DNA of 64,000 nt from positions 1 to 64,000 of the forward strand of contig CALEZT010000127.1 in assembly GCA_937927975.1 (NCBI GenBank), in the 5' to 3' direction. Position numbers and translations under genes: made by a program. This DNA is from an uncultured Phycisphaerales bacterium (GTDB lineage: Bacteria; Planctomycetota; Phycisphaerae; Sedimentisphaerales; Anaerobacaceae). The notes beneath the pieces were generated by a model. That model was not told the origin of the DNA. It saw only the letters and a program-made list of their open reading frames with translations, and searched no databases. Within the stretch, counting starts at the first letter, position 1. Each line of letters opens with the position of its first letter. Shown piece after piece: positions 24,153-32,795 of the stretch.

Positions 24153-26021
24153 TTATCGCTTTCGACGGCGGTTGGCCGTCCAGATCCGCTTCATGGCCTT
24201 CAAGAGACCGCTATGGTCGCCCGTTCGCAGGTGCTCCGTCAGGAGCTTGGCGTTAGCGTCGCGATAGTACTGGAGCAGAGCCGCCTGGAGCCGCTTCTCG
24301 TGCCGACCGCTGGGGATGTGGATCGTCCGCCCTTTTGCGTCCCGACCGGCGACGTACATTGCGGTCGATCGTGTCAGCGGCACAGGCACGAAATCCTGGA
24401 CCTGGCGAGGCTGCCAGTTGCGTCCGACCAGATACTCGGTCAGCTTCACCGCGTCGTCGAGCGTGCAACCGGGATGGGAGCTGATGAAGTACGGCACGAG
24501 GTAGTACTCGCGACCGGCGCGTCGGCAGGCCTCGTCGAATCGAGCCTCGAACTGGCGGAAGCTCTCGAACGTGGGCTTGCCCATCAGTCCCAGGACGCGA
24601 TCACAATAGTGCTCCGGCGCCACCTTCAGGTGCCCGCCCACGAAGTGCTTGACGAGCATGTCGAGGTACTCGGGGCTCCGCAAAGCCAGGTCGTGCCGGA
24701 CGCCGGAGGCGACGTAGACGTGCCTGCGTGGCGAGGGCGTCCCGCCCTCGGATCGCGGGCAAGATGCCCGCGACACTGGAGCGCCGATGCCCCGTTCCTT
24801 CCATCGCACGAAGGCCTCCATCATCTCCAGCAGAGGTCCGAAGTCGAGGTTCAGACTTGAACACAGCGAGGGATAGACGCAACTGATCCGCGAGCACGGC
24901 TCGTCGGCGGCGCAGCTTGTGCCGTACATGTTGGCGGTGGGTCCGCCGATATCGCTGATCGTGCCGCGAAAGCGAGGGTCGGCCGCGATGCGATCGGCCT
25001 CCGCCAGCAGCGAGGGAATGCTGCGTGAGGTGATCTCCTTACCCTGGTGAAAGTAGATCGAGCAGAAGGAGCAGCCGCCGTAGCAGCCGCGGTGCGTCGT
25101 GATCGAAGACGCCACCGGATCCAACGCTGCGATTCCGCCTTCGCTGTCGTAGCGAGGGTGCCATTGCCGCGTGAACGGCAGGTCGTACAGGCCGTCCAGT
25201 TCCTCGCCGGTCAAGCACCTGGCCGGCGGCATCACGACGATCGCGCCGGGGTCCTGGTCCTGAACGACCGGCCGGCAGCCGGGACGGGCGAGCAACTGGT
25301 ACTGCTCGAAAGCCGTCATCACCTGCGGCTTGTCCTGGCTCTGCTGCGTCAGCGAAGGCAATCGCACCGCGTCCTCCGGCACCGGTACGCTGCGAACCAC
25401 TTTGTAGGCCGTGCCTGGAATGTCGGTCATCGCGTCAATCGATTCGCCGCGATCGAGCCGTCGAGCGATCTCCGCGACCGCCAACTCTCCCATGCCGAAG
25501 ACCAGCAGGTCCGCTTTGGCGTCGACGAGCACGGACCGCATCATTTTGTCCGAGATGTAATCGTAGTGGACGAGTCTGCGGAGGCTGGCCTCCAGGCCGC
25601 CGAGGACGATGGGAACCTGGGGATACGCCTCGCGGGCGCGGGCTGCGTAGGTCAGCAAGGGCCGCGCCGGACGCAAGCCGGTTGCCCCGCCGGGACTGTA
25701 GACGTCCGCCTGCCTGCGGTTGCCCATCGAGGCGTAGTCGTTCAGACGCGAGTCGATGCAGCCGGAGGTGATGCCCCAGAACAACCGCGGCGCGCCCAGT
25801 GAACGGAACGGGTCCACGCTCCGCCAGTCGGGCTGAGCGAGGATCGCAACGCGGTACCCCAGCTTCTCGAGCCAGCGGCCGATCAACGCCACGCCAAAAG
25901 ACGGGTGGTCCACGTAGGCATCGCCCGTGATGAGAATGACATCCGCCCGGTCCCAGCCCCGGCGGGCCATCTCCTCCCGCGTCGTCGGTAGGAATTGCTT
26001 CATATTGTTCAAATCAATCAT
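24153..26021 (-). CDS. ygiQ: YgiQ family radical SAM protein carrying an inserted palindromic repeat
   Basis: 622 residues. N-terminal UPF0313 domain ([57 protein letters not shown]) and a radical SAM core with the cluster motif [19 protein letters not shown] (CxxxCxxC). The C-terminal DUF3362-like region follows. Residues ~411-432 ([20 protein letters not shown]) are encoded by a double-hairpin repeat at 24732-24773 and break a normally short loop before [13 protein letters not shown]. The start may be MIDLNN (26021) or MKQFLP (26003). YgiQ function is not established. Confidence 0.92.
   Translation of the reverse strand: MIDLNNMKQFLPTTREEMARRGWDRADVILITGDAYVDHPSFGVALIGRWLEKLGYRVAILAQPDWRSVDPFRSLGAPRLFWGITSGCIDSRLNDYASMGNRRQADVYSPGGATGLRPARPLLTYAARAREAYPQVPIVLGGLEASLRRLVHYDYISDKMMRSVLVDAKADLLVFGMGELAVAEIARRLDRGESIDAMTDIPGTAYKVVRSVPVPEDAVRLPSLTQQSQDKPQVMTAFEQYQLLARPGCRPVVQDQDPGAIVVMPPARCLTGEELDGLYDLPFTRQWHPRYDSEGGIAALDPVASSITTHRGCYGGCSFCSIYFHQGKEITSRSIPSLLAEADRIAADPRFRGTISDIGGPTANMYGTSCAADEPCSRISCVYPSLCSSLNLDFGPLLEMMEAFVRWKERGIGAPVSRASCPRSEGGTPSPRRHVYVASGVRHDLALRSPEYLDMLVKHFVGGHLKVAPEHYCDRVLGLMGKPTFESFRQFEARFDEACRRAGREYYLVPYFISSHPGCTLDDAVKLTEYLVGRNWQPRQVQDFVPVPLTRSTAMYVAGRDAKGRTIHIPSGRHEKRLQAALLQYYRDANAKLLTEHLRTGDHSGLLKAMKRIWTANRRRKR
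24732..24773. repeat. REP-like double hairpin inside ygiQ
   Basis: Two perfect palindromes in tandem: CGAGGGCG-TCC-CGCCCTCG (24732-24750) and TCGCGGGCA-AGA-TGCCCGCGA (24753-24773). The reading frame of ygiQ passes through without a stop. Such paired hairpins are typical of mobile or REP-like intergenic elements, not of coding DNA. Confidence 0.8.
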
Positions 26022-26313
26022 CCGAAGACGCTACCCTCGCATTGCATGCAGCGAGAGAATCGAGGTCACTCCAGGGAACGATGGGACTAGGATAGCATGT
26101 CCTGGCACGCCGGTCAACGCGACCCTATCGACAAAACAGTTGCGTTTTCGGATCGATTCCGGCACTATGATGGTTTGGGCGAACGGTCCCGTTCGCGCGA
26201 AAGTATAGTGCAGGGCGCCCCCTGCCATCGCGACAGGGGTGCGACCTGTGATTGAACCGGTGTGCCTGGCACACCCTACGGAGGTTACCGCTTTGAAAGA
26301 AGGGGGCGTACCC
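26022..26313. other. Divergent intergenic region between ygiQ and the aldo/keto reductase
   Basis: 292 bp holding promoters for both directions, none clear enough to call. Near 26260-26285 a phrase GGTGTGCCTGGCACACCC forms a small palindrome; a related phrase (GGTGTGCCGTGCACACC) occurs at 597-614, so it may be a dispersed short repeat. Confidence 0.4.
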
Positions 26314-27222
26314 ATGCAGAACCATCCCATCTCCAGACGCCAGTTCATCGAACGGACCGCTGCCGTAGCCGGTGGGCTCGCGGTCGCACCGCTGGCGGCG
26401 CGGGCTGCGGCCAAGAAGACCGCCGTGGACATCGTGCCGCTGGGCAAGACCGGCCTCAAGACCAGCCGGCTCGGCATCGGCATCGGCAGCAACTCCGGCA
26501 ACGTGCAGGCGCAACTGGGCCAGGAGGGTCTCAACCGCCTGGTTCGCTACGCCTACGACCAGGGCATCCTGTACATCGACGTCGCTCGGTCGTACCGCAC
26601 GCACACCATGGTCCGCGATGCGATCAAGGACCTGCCCCGCGAGAAGATCTTTCTCCTGACCAAGATGGGCGGCGTGCCCGAGAATCCTCTGGCGGAGATC
26701 GACAACTACCGCAAGACCTACGGCGTCGATTACATCGACTGCCTGCTCGTCCACTGCACGATCGCACCGAACTGGGAAGAGGAGCGCAAGCGGGCCATGG
26801 ACGCCATGTCCGAGGCCAAGGACAAGAAGATGATCCTGTCCCACGGCGTCTCGTGCCACAGCCTGCCGGCCCTGAAGCGAGCGGTGGAGCTCGACTGGGT
26901 GGATGTTCACCTCGTCCGCGTCAATCCGCAAGGCGCGCACGTGGACACGCCGCGAACCGACACCTGGAACGCACCGAGCGACGCATCCCACGTTCCGGCC
27001 GTTATGGAGCAGATCAAGCTCATGAGGGAGAAGGGCCGGGGCATTATCGGCATGAAGCTCATCGGCGACGGCGACTTCAAGAAAGCCGAGGACCGCGAGA
27101 AGAGCATCCGCTTCGCCATGCAGTGCGGCCTGCTCGATTGCGTCACGATCGGCCTCAAGAGCCCTGCCGAAGTCGACGAGGCGATCCAGAGAATGAACAA
27201 CGCGTTGGCGGAAGTCGCGTAG
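26314..27222 (+). CDS. Aldo/keto reductase with a Tat signal
   Basis: 302 residues. Tat signal SRRQFIERTAAVAGGLAVAP ends in an AARA cleavage site. An AKR-like barrel follows: VPLGKTGLKTSRLGIGIGSN, GILYIDVARSYRTHTMV (the usual DTA..Y is DVARSY, keeping Asp and Tyr), FLLTKMGG (the catalytic Lys), LLVHCT (His region). Export by Tat suggests it folds with its nicotinamide cofactor in the cytoplasm. In planctomycetes these are oxidoreductases of unknown sugar substrates. The start follows an AGGGGG site. Confidence 0.87.
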   Translation: MQNHPISRRQFIERTAAVAGGLAVAPLAARAAAKKTAVDIVPLGKTGLKTSRLGIGIGSNSGNVQAQLGQEGLNRLVRYAYDQGILYIDVARSYRTHTMVRDAIKDLPREKIFLLTKMGGVPENPLAEIDNYRKTYGVDYIDCLLVHCTIAPNWEEERKRAMDAMSEAKDKKMILSHGVSCHSLPALKRAVELDWVDVHLVRVNPQGAHVDTPRTDTWNAPSDASHVPAVMEQIKLMREKGRGIIGMKLIGDGDFKKAEDREKSIRFAMQCGLLDCVTIGLKSPAEVDEAIQRMNNALAEVA

Positions 27223-27289
27223 AGTTTGATTTCTGAAGTGTGAAGTGAAGAGTGCACGCCACGCAGCGTCTGCGTCCACATCGCTCTTC

Positions 27290-27314
27290 AAATCGTAAAT
27301 GGAAAATCGTAAAT
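27290..27314. repeat. AT-rich direct repeat linker
   Basis: AAATCGTAAAT occurs at 27290-27300 and again at 27304-27314, with a third partial copy, just upstream of the methyltransferase gene. Similar in style to the linkers at 2181-2288 and 59850-59942. Confidence 0.5.
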
Positions 27315-27335
27315 CGTGAATTCCGAGGGGTTTCT

Positions 27336-27986
27336 ATGATTCGTCGTCCTGCCGCCGCCGTCGCGTGTGTTGCCGTACTGGGTCTCGCCGGCCTGTGTGC
27401 CTACGCAGCCCAGAGCGGCGTCAACAAGACCAGTCCCGAGTTCCGCAAGCAGTTCATCGACAACTTCAAGCGCACCGGCCTGAACACCACGCCAGGAGAC
27501 GCGATGATGCTCCGCATCCTCGTGGAAGCCGCCAAGGCCAAGCGAGGCGTCGAGGTCGGATCGGCCAGCGGATTCGGCGCGATCAATATGGGAATTGCCT
27601 TCGAACGGACCGGCGGCCATCTCTGGACCTTCGACATCGACCCGACCGCGATCAAAGAGACCCGGGAGAACCTGGAGAAGATCGGCCTGGAGAACGTCGT
27701 CACCGCGGTCGAGGGCGATGCCTTGAAGACGCTCCAGAACGTCGAGGGCCCGATCGACTTCGTCTTCATCGACGCCGTGAAGCAGGACTACTACAAGTAC
27801 TTGAAGATCCTGGAGCCCAAGCTCGCGCCGGGCGCGGTGGTCGTCGCGGACAACACGATCCAATCCGCCCGGGCGATGAAGGACTACCTCGACTACGTCC
27901 AGAACAGCCCCGACTACGACACCGTCACGATCCGCGCCTCCCTGGAAAAGAACGACGGCATGACGATCAGCTACAAGATTCGGTAG
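27336..27986 (+). CDS. Exported O-methyltransferase-fold protein (class I SAM, family 3 type)
   Basis: 216 residues with a signal peptide (MIRRPAAAVACVAVLGLAGL, cleavage after CAYAA). The remaining domain resembles catechol O-methyltransferase family 3: DAMMLRILVEAAKAKRGVEV and GSASGFGAINMGIAF (motif I), WTFDIDPTAIKETRENL (acidic residue for SAM ribose), GPIDFVFIDAVKQDYY, VVVADNTIQS. Metal-binding Asp/Asn residues are present. Export of a SAM-dependent fold is unexpected because SAM is cytoplasmic. The ATG follows CGAGGGG. Confidence 0.82.
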   Translation: MIRRPAAAVACVAVLGLAGLCAYAAQSGVNKTSPEFRKQFIDNFKRTGLNTTPGDAMMLRILVEAAKAKRGVEVGSASGFGAINMGIAFERTGGHLWTFDIDPTAIKETRENLEKIGLENVVTAVEGDALKTLQNVEGPIDFVFIDAVKQDYYKYLKILEPKLAPGAVVVADNTIQSARAMKDYLDYVQNSPDYDTVTIRASLEKNDGMTISYKIR

Positions 27987-28092
27987 ACCCCTCGTTCGCG
28001 AAAATCCAAGGGCCGCCCGATTCGCCACAGTCGGACGGCCCTTCTTCATTTCTTGTCGTAAGACTCGGTCGATTTCTCGCCGCGATGCCGGG

Positions 28093-29667
28093 CTAGTCGC
28101 CAACCGCTTCTTTCTTGAGCGGGGTCGTCCACAGATAGACCGTATGGCCGTCCCATTCGTCGTCTCCCGGCACGTTGACGACCTGGTCGGGCGTCACACC
28201 CCTCATGTCGAAATCGTGCGAGACGATCCTCGAGCCGGGCTTGAGCTTCTCCAACTGCGGAATCAGCTTCACATTCAGGGACGGCAACAGGTACAGGGTC
28301 ACCACGTTGGCGCCGCTGAGGTCGAGCGTGAAGATGTCCTTCTGTTCGATGGTCACCAGGTGCCCGACGCCGTTGTTCGCCACGTTCTCCAGCGACTCCC
28401 TGACCCGCTGCGGATCGATGTCGTAGCCGAAGGACCTGCAACCGTACTTCTTGGCGGCGGTCACCGGAATGCGGCCGTCGCCGCAACCCAGGTCGTAGAC
28501 CACGTCGCTCTGACGCACCTTGGCCAGTTCCAGCATCTTGTCGACGACGTTCTGCGGCGTCGGCACGTAGATGACGTCGGGAGTGCGGGGCTCCGCGGGT
28601 TTCTCCTTCTTCAGCGGCGCCGTCCAGAGATAGAGCGTGTACGTCAGGCCCGGGTTCTCGTCGTCTTCGACTGTAACGACCTGGTCGGGAATCACCCCCT
28701 TCATGTCGAAGGCGTGCGAGACGATCCGCGAGCCGGGCTTGAGCTTCTCCAACTGCGGTATCAGCTTGACGTTCAGCGCGGGCAGCAGATACAGCGTGAC
28801 CACGCTGGCGTCGCTGAGGTCCAGCGTAAAGATGTCCTTCTGCTGGATCGAGACGAGCTTGCCGATCCCGTTCTGCTCGACGTTCGCCAGCGATTCTTTG
28901 ATCCGCTGGGGATCGATGTCGAAACCGCGGGCCTTGCAGCCGTACTTCTTGGCGGCGGTCACCGGAATCCGTCCGTCGCCGCAGCCCAGATCATAGACCA
29001 GGTCGTTCTTCGTGACCTTGGCCAATTCGAGCATCTTCTCCACCACTTTTTGCGGCGTCGGCACGTAGACGACGTCCGGCTTGCGGACCTCGACGACCGG
29101 CTGCTCTTTCTTCAGAGGGGTCGTCCACAAGTAGACCCGGTGGCTGCGAGGGGACTTCTCCTCGCCCATCACGGTGATGACTTGGTCGGGCGTGACGCCC
29201 TTCATGGCGAAGTCGTGCGAGACGATCCTCGATCCCGGCTTGAGCTTCTCCAGTTGCGGAATGAGCTTGACGTTCAGATCGGGCAACAGGTACAGCGTGA
29301 CGACATTGGCTTTGCTGAGGTCCAGCTTGAAGATGTCTTTCTGCTGGATGGTGACCAGATGCCCGACCTGGTTCTCTTGAACGTTGACGAGCGACTCGCG
29401 GATGCGGTTGGGGTCGATGTCGAAGCCGAAGGCCTTGGAGCCGTACTTCTTGGCGGCGGTCACCGGGATTCGTCCGTCGCCGCAGCCCAGGTCGTAGACC
29501 ACGTCGTCCTTGGTGACCTTCGCCAGCTTGAGCATCTCGTCCACGACGTTTTGGGGCGTCGGCACGAAAATCACGTCCGGTCTGCGGGGCGGCTCCGCGG
29601 CCCACGCCGACGAGATCAGACCCATCCACAATGCAGCCGCACAGATGAACGACGTTTTCCTGGTCAT
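28093..29667 (-). CDS. Exported protein with three tandem SAM-methyltransferase-fold domains
   Basis: 524 residues. Signal peptide MTRKTSFICAAALWMGLISS with AWA cleavage near residue 23. Three repeats of ~158 residues (about 30-187, 196-354, 362-519), each starting DV.[FY]VPTPQ.VV..ML.LAKV and carrying VYDLGCGDGRIPVTAAKKYG (SAM motif I), GFDIDPQRI.ESL, QQKDIF.LDLS, VVTLYLLP.LNVKLIPQLEK and ending YLWT.PLKKE. Single-domain relatives occur in planctomycetes and other phyla. The repeats are very similar, which points to internal duplication. No partner gene nearby gives a substrate. Confidence 0.85.
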   Translation of the reverse strand: MTRKTSFICAAALWMGLISSAWAAEPPRRPDVIFVPTPQNVVDEMLKLAKVTKDDVVYDLGCGDGRIPVTAAKKYGSKAFGFDIDPNRIRESLVNVQENQVGHLVTIQQKDIFKLDLSKANVVTLYLLPDLNVKLIPQLEKLKPGSRIVSHDFAMKGVTPDQVITVMGEEKSPRSHRVYLWTTPLKKEQPVVEVRKPDVVYVPTPQKVVEKMLELAKVTKNDLVYDLGCGDGRIPVTAAKKYGCKARGFDIDPQRIKESLANVEQNGIGKLVSIQQKDIFTLDLSDASVVTLYLLPALNVKLIPQLEKLKPGSRIVSHAFDMKGVIPDQVVTVEDDENPGLTYTLYLWTAPLKKEKPAEPRTPDVIYVPTPQNVVDKMLELAKVRQSDVVYDLGCGDGRIPVTAAKKYGCRSFGYDIDPQRVRESLENVANNGVGHLVTIEQKDIFTLDLSGANVVTLYLLPSLNVKLIPQLEKLKPGSRIVSHDFDMRGVTPDQVVNVPGDDEWDGHTVYLWTTPLKKEAVGD

Positions 29668-29699
29668 GGTCTACCCCTCTACAGAAACGATTCCACACT

Positions 29700-29937
29700 T
29701 CTTGCCCGCGCAGACAACACCATTACACGACGCGTAAGCTTGTCATTCTATTGCGTACGTGACCAAGACGAAATCCCCCACACGAAAAATTTCTGCGCCA
29801 TGGGAACCGGGCCTGCGTGCGACGTCCCCTCGTGGACGGCCTGCCCACTCCTACAGCCTGATCCATTCGACCAGTCTGTGACAATGCCGGGGAATCCCGA
29901 GGGGGCTGCATCCCGATGGATGTAGCCCCCTTTCTCT
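29700..29937 (+). ncRNA. Candidate small RNA ending in an intrinsic terminator
   Basis: The plus strand carries a structured hairpin (29809-29846, GGGC...CGTCC-loop-GGACG...GCCC) and, 55 nt later, a GGGGGCTGCATCC-CGAT-GGATGTAGCCCCC hairpin followed by TTTCTCTTT. Since the gene to the left runs on the other strand, the terminator must serve a short transcript starting within ~29.7-29.8 kb. The 5' end and promoter are unknown. It does not match 6S, SRP or tmRNA by eye. Confidence 0.3.
29901..29937 (+). terminator. Strong intrinsic terminator
   Basis: 13-bp stem (one G-U-type mismatch) with a CGAT loop at 29901-29930, then TTTCTCT. Orientation is plus. It also protects ptsP from transcription arriving from the left. 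Confidence 0.75.
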
Positions 29938-30239
29938 TTGCGCATAATAACCGAAACCGTGCTTGGCACGAGCCGGCCGAGCCAGGCCGCCGGCAGGGGC
30001 TCCGCCCGGTCGACATGTGGCGAGATCGAGCTCGAAACGTTCACTGCCGATTCGGTCTTGCATCCGGGCCGGTTCGAGCATAATCTGGTTGAGCCGGACG
30101 GGTGAAGGCGTTTGGGCCAGGTGCCGAACCGGTTCGCAGAGCGATCAGTAGTTTCATAGACAGAAGGTCCCTCAAGACACAGGTTTTTCACGTCGGAAAG
30201 CCCCTGGTGCGCAGCGGGATCATCTTGGATTACCAGACC

Positions 30240-32504
30240 ATGGACAGCGAACGACTGTTGTACGATATCAACGAGTTGAACCATCTGTTTCGAGGCAGCG
30301 CAAGCGTCGAAACGTTGCTGAGCAAGGCGGTCGAGATGGTCGCCGAGCGGACCCAGTCCGCGGTGTGCTCGATCTATCTCTACAACCCCGAAAAACACGA
30401 ACTGACGCTGCGGGCCACTTACGGCCTGAACCCCGACTCGGTGGGCCGGGTGCGTCTGAAGCTCGGACGAGGCCTGACCGGCCAGGCCCTCCAGGAGATG
30501 CGGACGATCTGCGTGACCAACGCCAGCGAGAGCCCCAACTACCAGTTCTTCCCCGGCATTTTCGAGGAACGGTACAATGCGTTCCTGGCGGTGCCGATCG
30601 CCCGCGGGCTCTCCAAGATGGGCGTCCTGGTCCTCCAGCGGGACTCGGACCACCGTTTCGATCCATCGGACATCACCGCCCTGGAAACGGTGGCCTCGCA
30701 GCTCGGCAACATCATCGAAAACGCCCAGTTCATCATGGGGATTCACGAACCGCCGCAAGAGCCGGTCAAGACCATCCCCGCGGGGCTGAAGTTCGTCAAA
30801 GGCAAGAAGGCCGCTGAGGGGTTCGCCTATGCCCCTGCGATGGTCCGAGACCGACAGAAGAGCCTCTCGCTTCTGGCAAGCCATGATTGCGGCAAGACGT
30901 ACGCTCTGGAGGATTTTCACCAGGCGGTGACCCGTACGGAGAGCCAACTGGAGGAATTGCAGGAGCAGGTCGAGCACAAGCTCTCGGACGCGGCCTCGCT
31001 GATCTTCGCGGCGCACCTGATGATCCTCAAGGATCGGGATTTCATCGGCAGGATCACCGAGAAGATCGAGTCCGGCGTCAACGCCCCCCAGGCGGTGGTC
31101 GAGGTCGCAACCGGCTACATGCGGAACTTCCTCCGAAGCGACAACGATTACATGCGGGAAAAGGCCAACGACATCGAGGACCTCGCCACCCGGCTGGTCG
31201 GCAATCTCACCAGCCGAAATGACGAAAGGGACGTTCACCGCGACCACGTCATCGTCACCCGCGGGCTGTTTCCCTCGGACCTGCTCAAGCTCTCCTCCGA
31301 GAGGGCCAGCGCGATCGTCCTGGTCGGAGGCGGAGCCACCAGCCACATTTCGATCCTGGCCCGCTCCCTGTCGATGCCCATGGTCATCGCGGACAGCCAC
31401 GACCTGCTGAACGTGCCCGACGGCACCCCCCTGCTGGTCGACGCGGAGATGGGCAATGTCTTCGTCGATCCCGGCGACGATGTGCTCGACAAGTTCTGGG
31501 CCCGCCAACGAGCTCGCCTGACCCTGGCGGACCAGAAGAAGCTCATGAAGCCCGAGACGACGACCGCCGACGGCTCCCGCGTGCAGCTCCTGGCCAACAT
31601 CAACCTGCTGACCGACCTGAAGGTGGCCAACGAGCTGAATTGCGACGGCGTGGGCCTGTACCGCACGGAGTTCCCCTTCATCATCCGCACGACCTTCCCC
31701 TCGGAGGCCGAGCAGTACGTGATCTATCGCAAGCTGGTCGAGTCCATGCCGGGAAAGCCGGTCACCTTCCGCACGCTCGACGCCGGCGGCGACAAGATCC
31801 TGTCCTACTACCACGACATCAAGGAGCAGAACCCCGCGCTGGGCATGCGGTCCATCCGCTTCTCGCTGCAGAACAAGCCCATCTTCGCCGAGCAGGTCCG
31901 CGCCATCCTGCGGGCCGGCCTCGGCGCCCACCTGCGGATCATGTTCCCGATGATCTCGTCGCTCGACGAATTCCAGGAGGCCAGACAGGTCGTGCTGGAA
32001 TCGATCGATCTGCTGACCCGACAAGGCGTCGAGCACAACTCCGACCCCAAGCTCGGCATGATGGTCGAATTGCCTGCGGTGGTGGACCTGATCGAGGACT
32101 TCGCCCGCGAGGCGGACTTCTTCTCGATCGGGACCAACGACCTGATCCAGTTCATGCTCGCGGCCGACCGCACGAACGAGGCGGTGGCGGACTTCTACCT
32201 CGCCCACCATCCGTCGGTCCTGCGCACGCTGAACCGGATCGCCCGCGCGGCCCTGGAGTACGACTGCGACCTCTCGATCTGCGGCGACATGGCCCACCAG
32301 ACGCAGTACACGCCGTTCCTGCTGGGCATCGGCATCCGCACCTTCAGCGTGGACCCGATCTTCCTGCTGCGAACCCAGCAGGCGATCAACGCCACGAGCC
32401 TCAAGGAAGCCCAGGCCCTCGCCCAGACGCTTCTCTCCAAGAGCCGGATCAGCGAGATCGCCGCACTGTTGCCGCCGCAACAACCAACCCCTGCGGGCCA
32501 ATGA
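30240..32504 (+). CDS. ptsP: PtsP-type phosphoenolpyruvate-protein phosphotransferase (GAF-EI)
   Basis: 754 residues. N-terminal GAF domain (~1-160; SVETLLSKAVEMVAERTQSA, GLTGQALQ, FLAVPIARG) then the Enzyme I fold: HPr-binding helical region, the phospho-His loop GGGATSHISILARSLSMPMV, and the PEP-binding barrel with GVGLYRTEFPF, TFRTLDAGGDK, GMRSIRFSL and FFSIGTNDLIQF. It would transfer phosphate from PEP to an HPr-type protein in the nitrogen-PTS branch rather than in sugar uptake. No HPr or EIIA gene lies in the window. The ATG at 30240 has a weak ribosome site. Confidence 0.92.
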   Translation: MDSERLLYDINELNHLFRGSASVETLLSKAVEMVAERTQSAVCSIYLYNPEKHELTLRATYGLNPDSVGRVRLKLGRGLTGQALQEMRTICVTNASESPNYQFFPGIFEERYNAFLAVPIARGLSKMGVLVLQRDSDHRFDPSDITALETVASQLGNIIENAQFIMGIHEPPQEPVKTIPAGLKFVKGKKAAEGFAYAPAMVRDRQKSLSLLASHDCGKTYALEDFHQAVTRTESQLEELQEQVEHKLSDAASLIFAAHLMILKDRDFIGRITEKIESGVNAPQAVVEVATGYMRNFLRSDNDYMREKANDIEDLATRLVGNLTSRNDERDVHRDHVIVTRGLFPSDLLKLSSERASAIVLVGGGATSHISILARSLSMPMVIADSHDLLNVPDGTPLLVDAEMGNVFVDPGDDVLDKFWARQRARLTLADQKKLMKPETTTADGSRVQLLANINLLTDLKVANELNCDGVGLYRTEFPFIIRTTFPSEAEQYVIYRKLVESMPGKPVTFRTLDAGGDKILSYYHDIKEQNPALGMRSIRFSLQNKPIFAEQVRAILRAGLGAHLRIMFPMISSLDEFQEARQVVLESIDLLTRQGVEHNSDPKLGMMVELPAVVDLIEDFAREADFFSIGTNDLIQFMLAADRTNEAVADFYLAHHPSVLRTLNRIARAALEYDCDLSICGDMAHQTQYTPFLLGIGIRTFSVDPIFLLRTQQAINATSLKEAQALAQTLLSKSRISEIAALLPPQQPTPAGQ

Positions 32505-32795
32505 TGCGGATCAGGAATGGTCCGTGCGCGCCGAGGATTTGTCGTTCTGAGGCGGAGCCGAAGAACCTGGGCACAGGACGAGAGATTCCCCGCAGTCGCG
32601 AGCCAGATTCCTTCACTCCGCTGCGCTGTGTTCAGAGCCTGCCCTGAGCAACGCGAAGGGATGACAAGACCCGCGCACGAGTCAATTCGAATCCGCATGA
32701 GGCGCATGATGTGTGGGCAATGACGCCAGGACGCTTCTTCGCAAGTCGAGCGTCCCCGCTCGACCCATCCGGGATAATGCAGCGGGAAAACCTCG
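32505..32795. repeat. Intergenic region with a probable dispersed repeat
   Basis: About 32540-32680 reads as an imperfect, largely self-complementary phrase (GTCGTTCTGAGGCGGAGCC... to ...CCCTGAGCAACGCGAAGGG) of a style I recall in many environmental bacterial genomes as an interspersed repeat. No gene is supported. It lies between the convergent ptsP and sugar isomerase genes. Confidence 0.4.

Larger units (their letters stand above)
29668..30239. other. Long divergent intergenic region with a structured segment
   Basis: 572 bp between the triple-domain methyltransferase and ptsP. It holds a hairpin at 29809-29846 and a strong terminator hairpin at 29901-29937 on the plus strand, with no plus-strand gene upstream to terminate. 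No protein frame with a ribosome site was found. Confidence 0.5.

Noticed and set aside
27336-29667. SAM or SAH riboswitch near the exported methyltransferases
   Set aside because: The leaders do not show the conserved cores of these classes.
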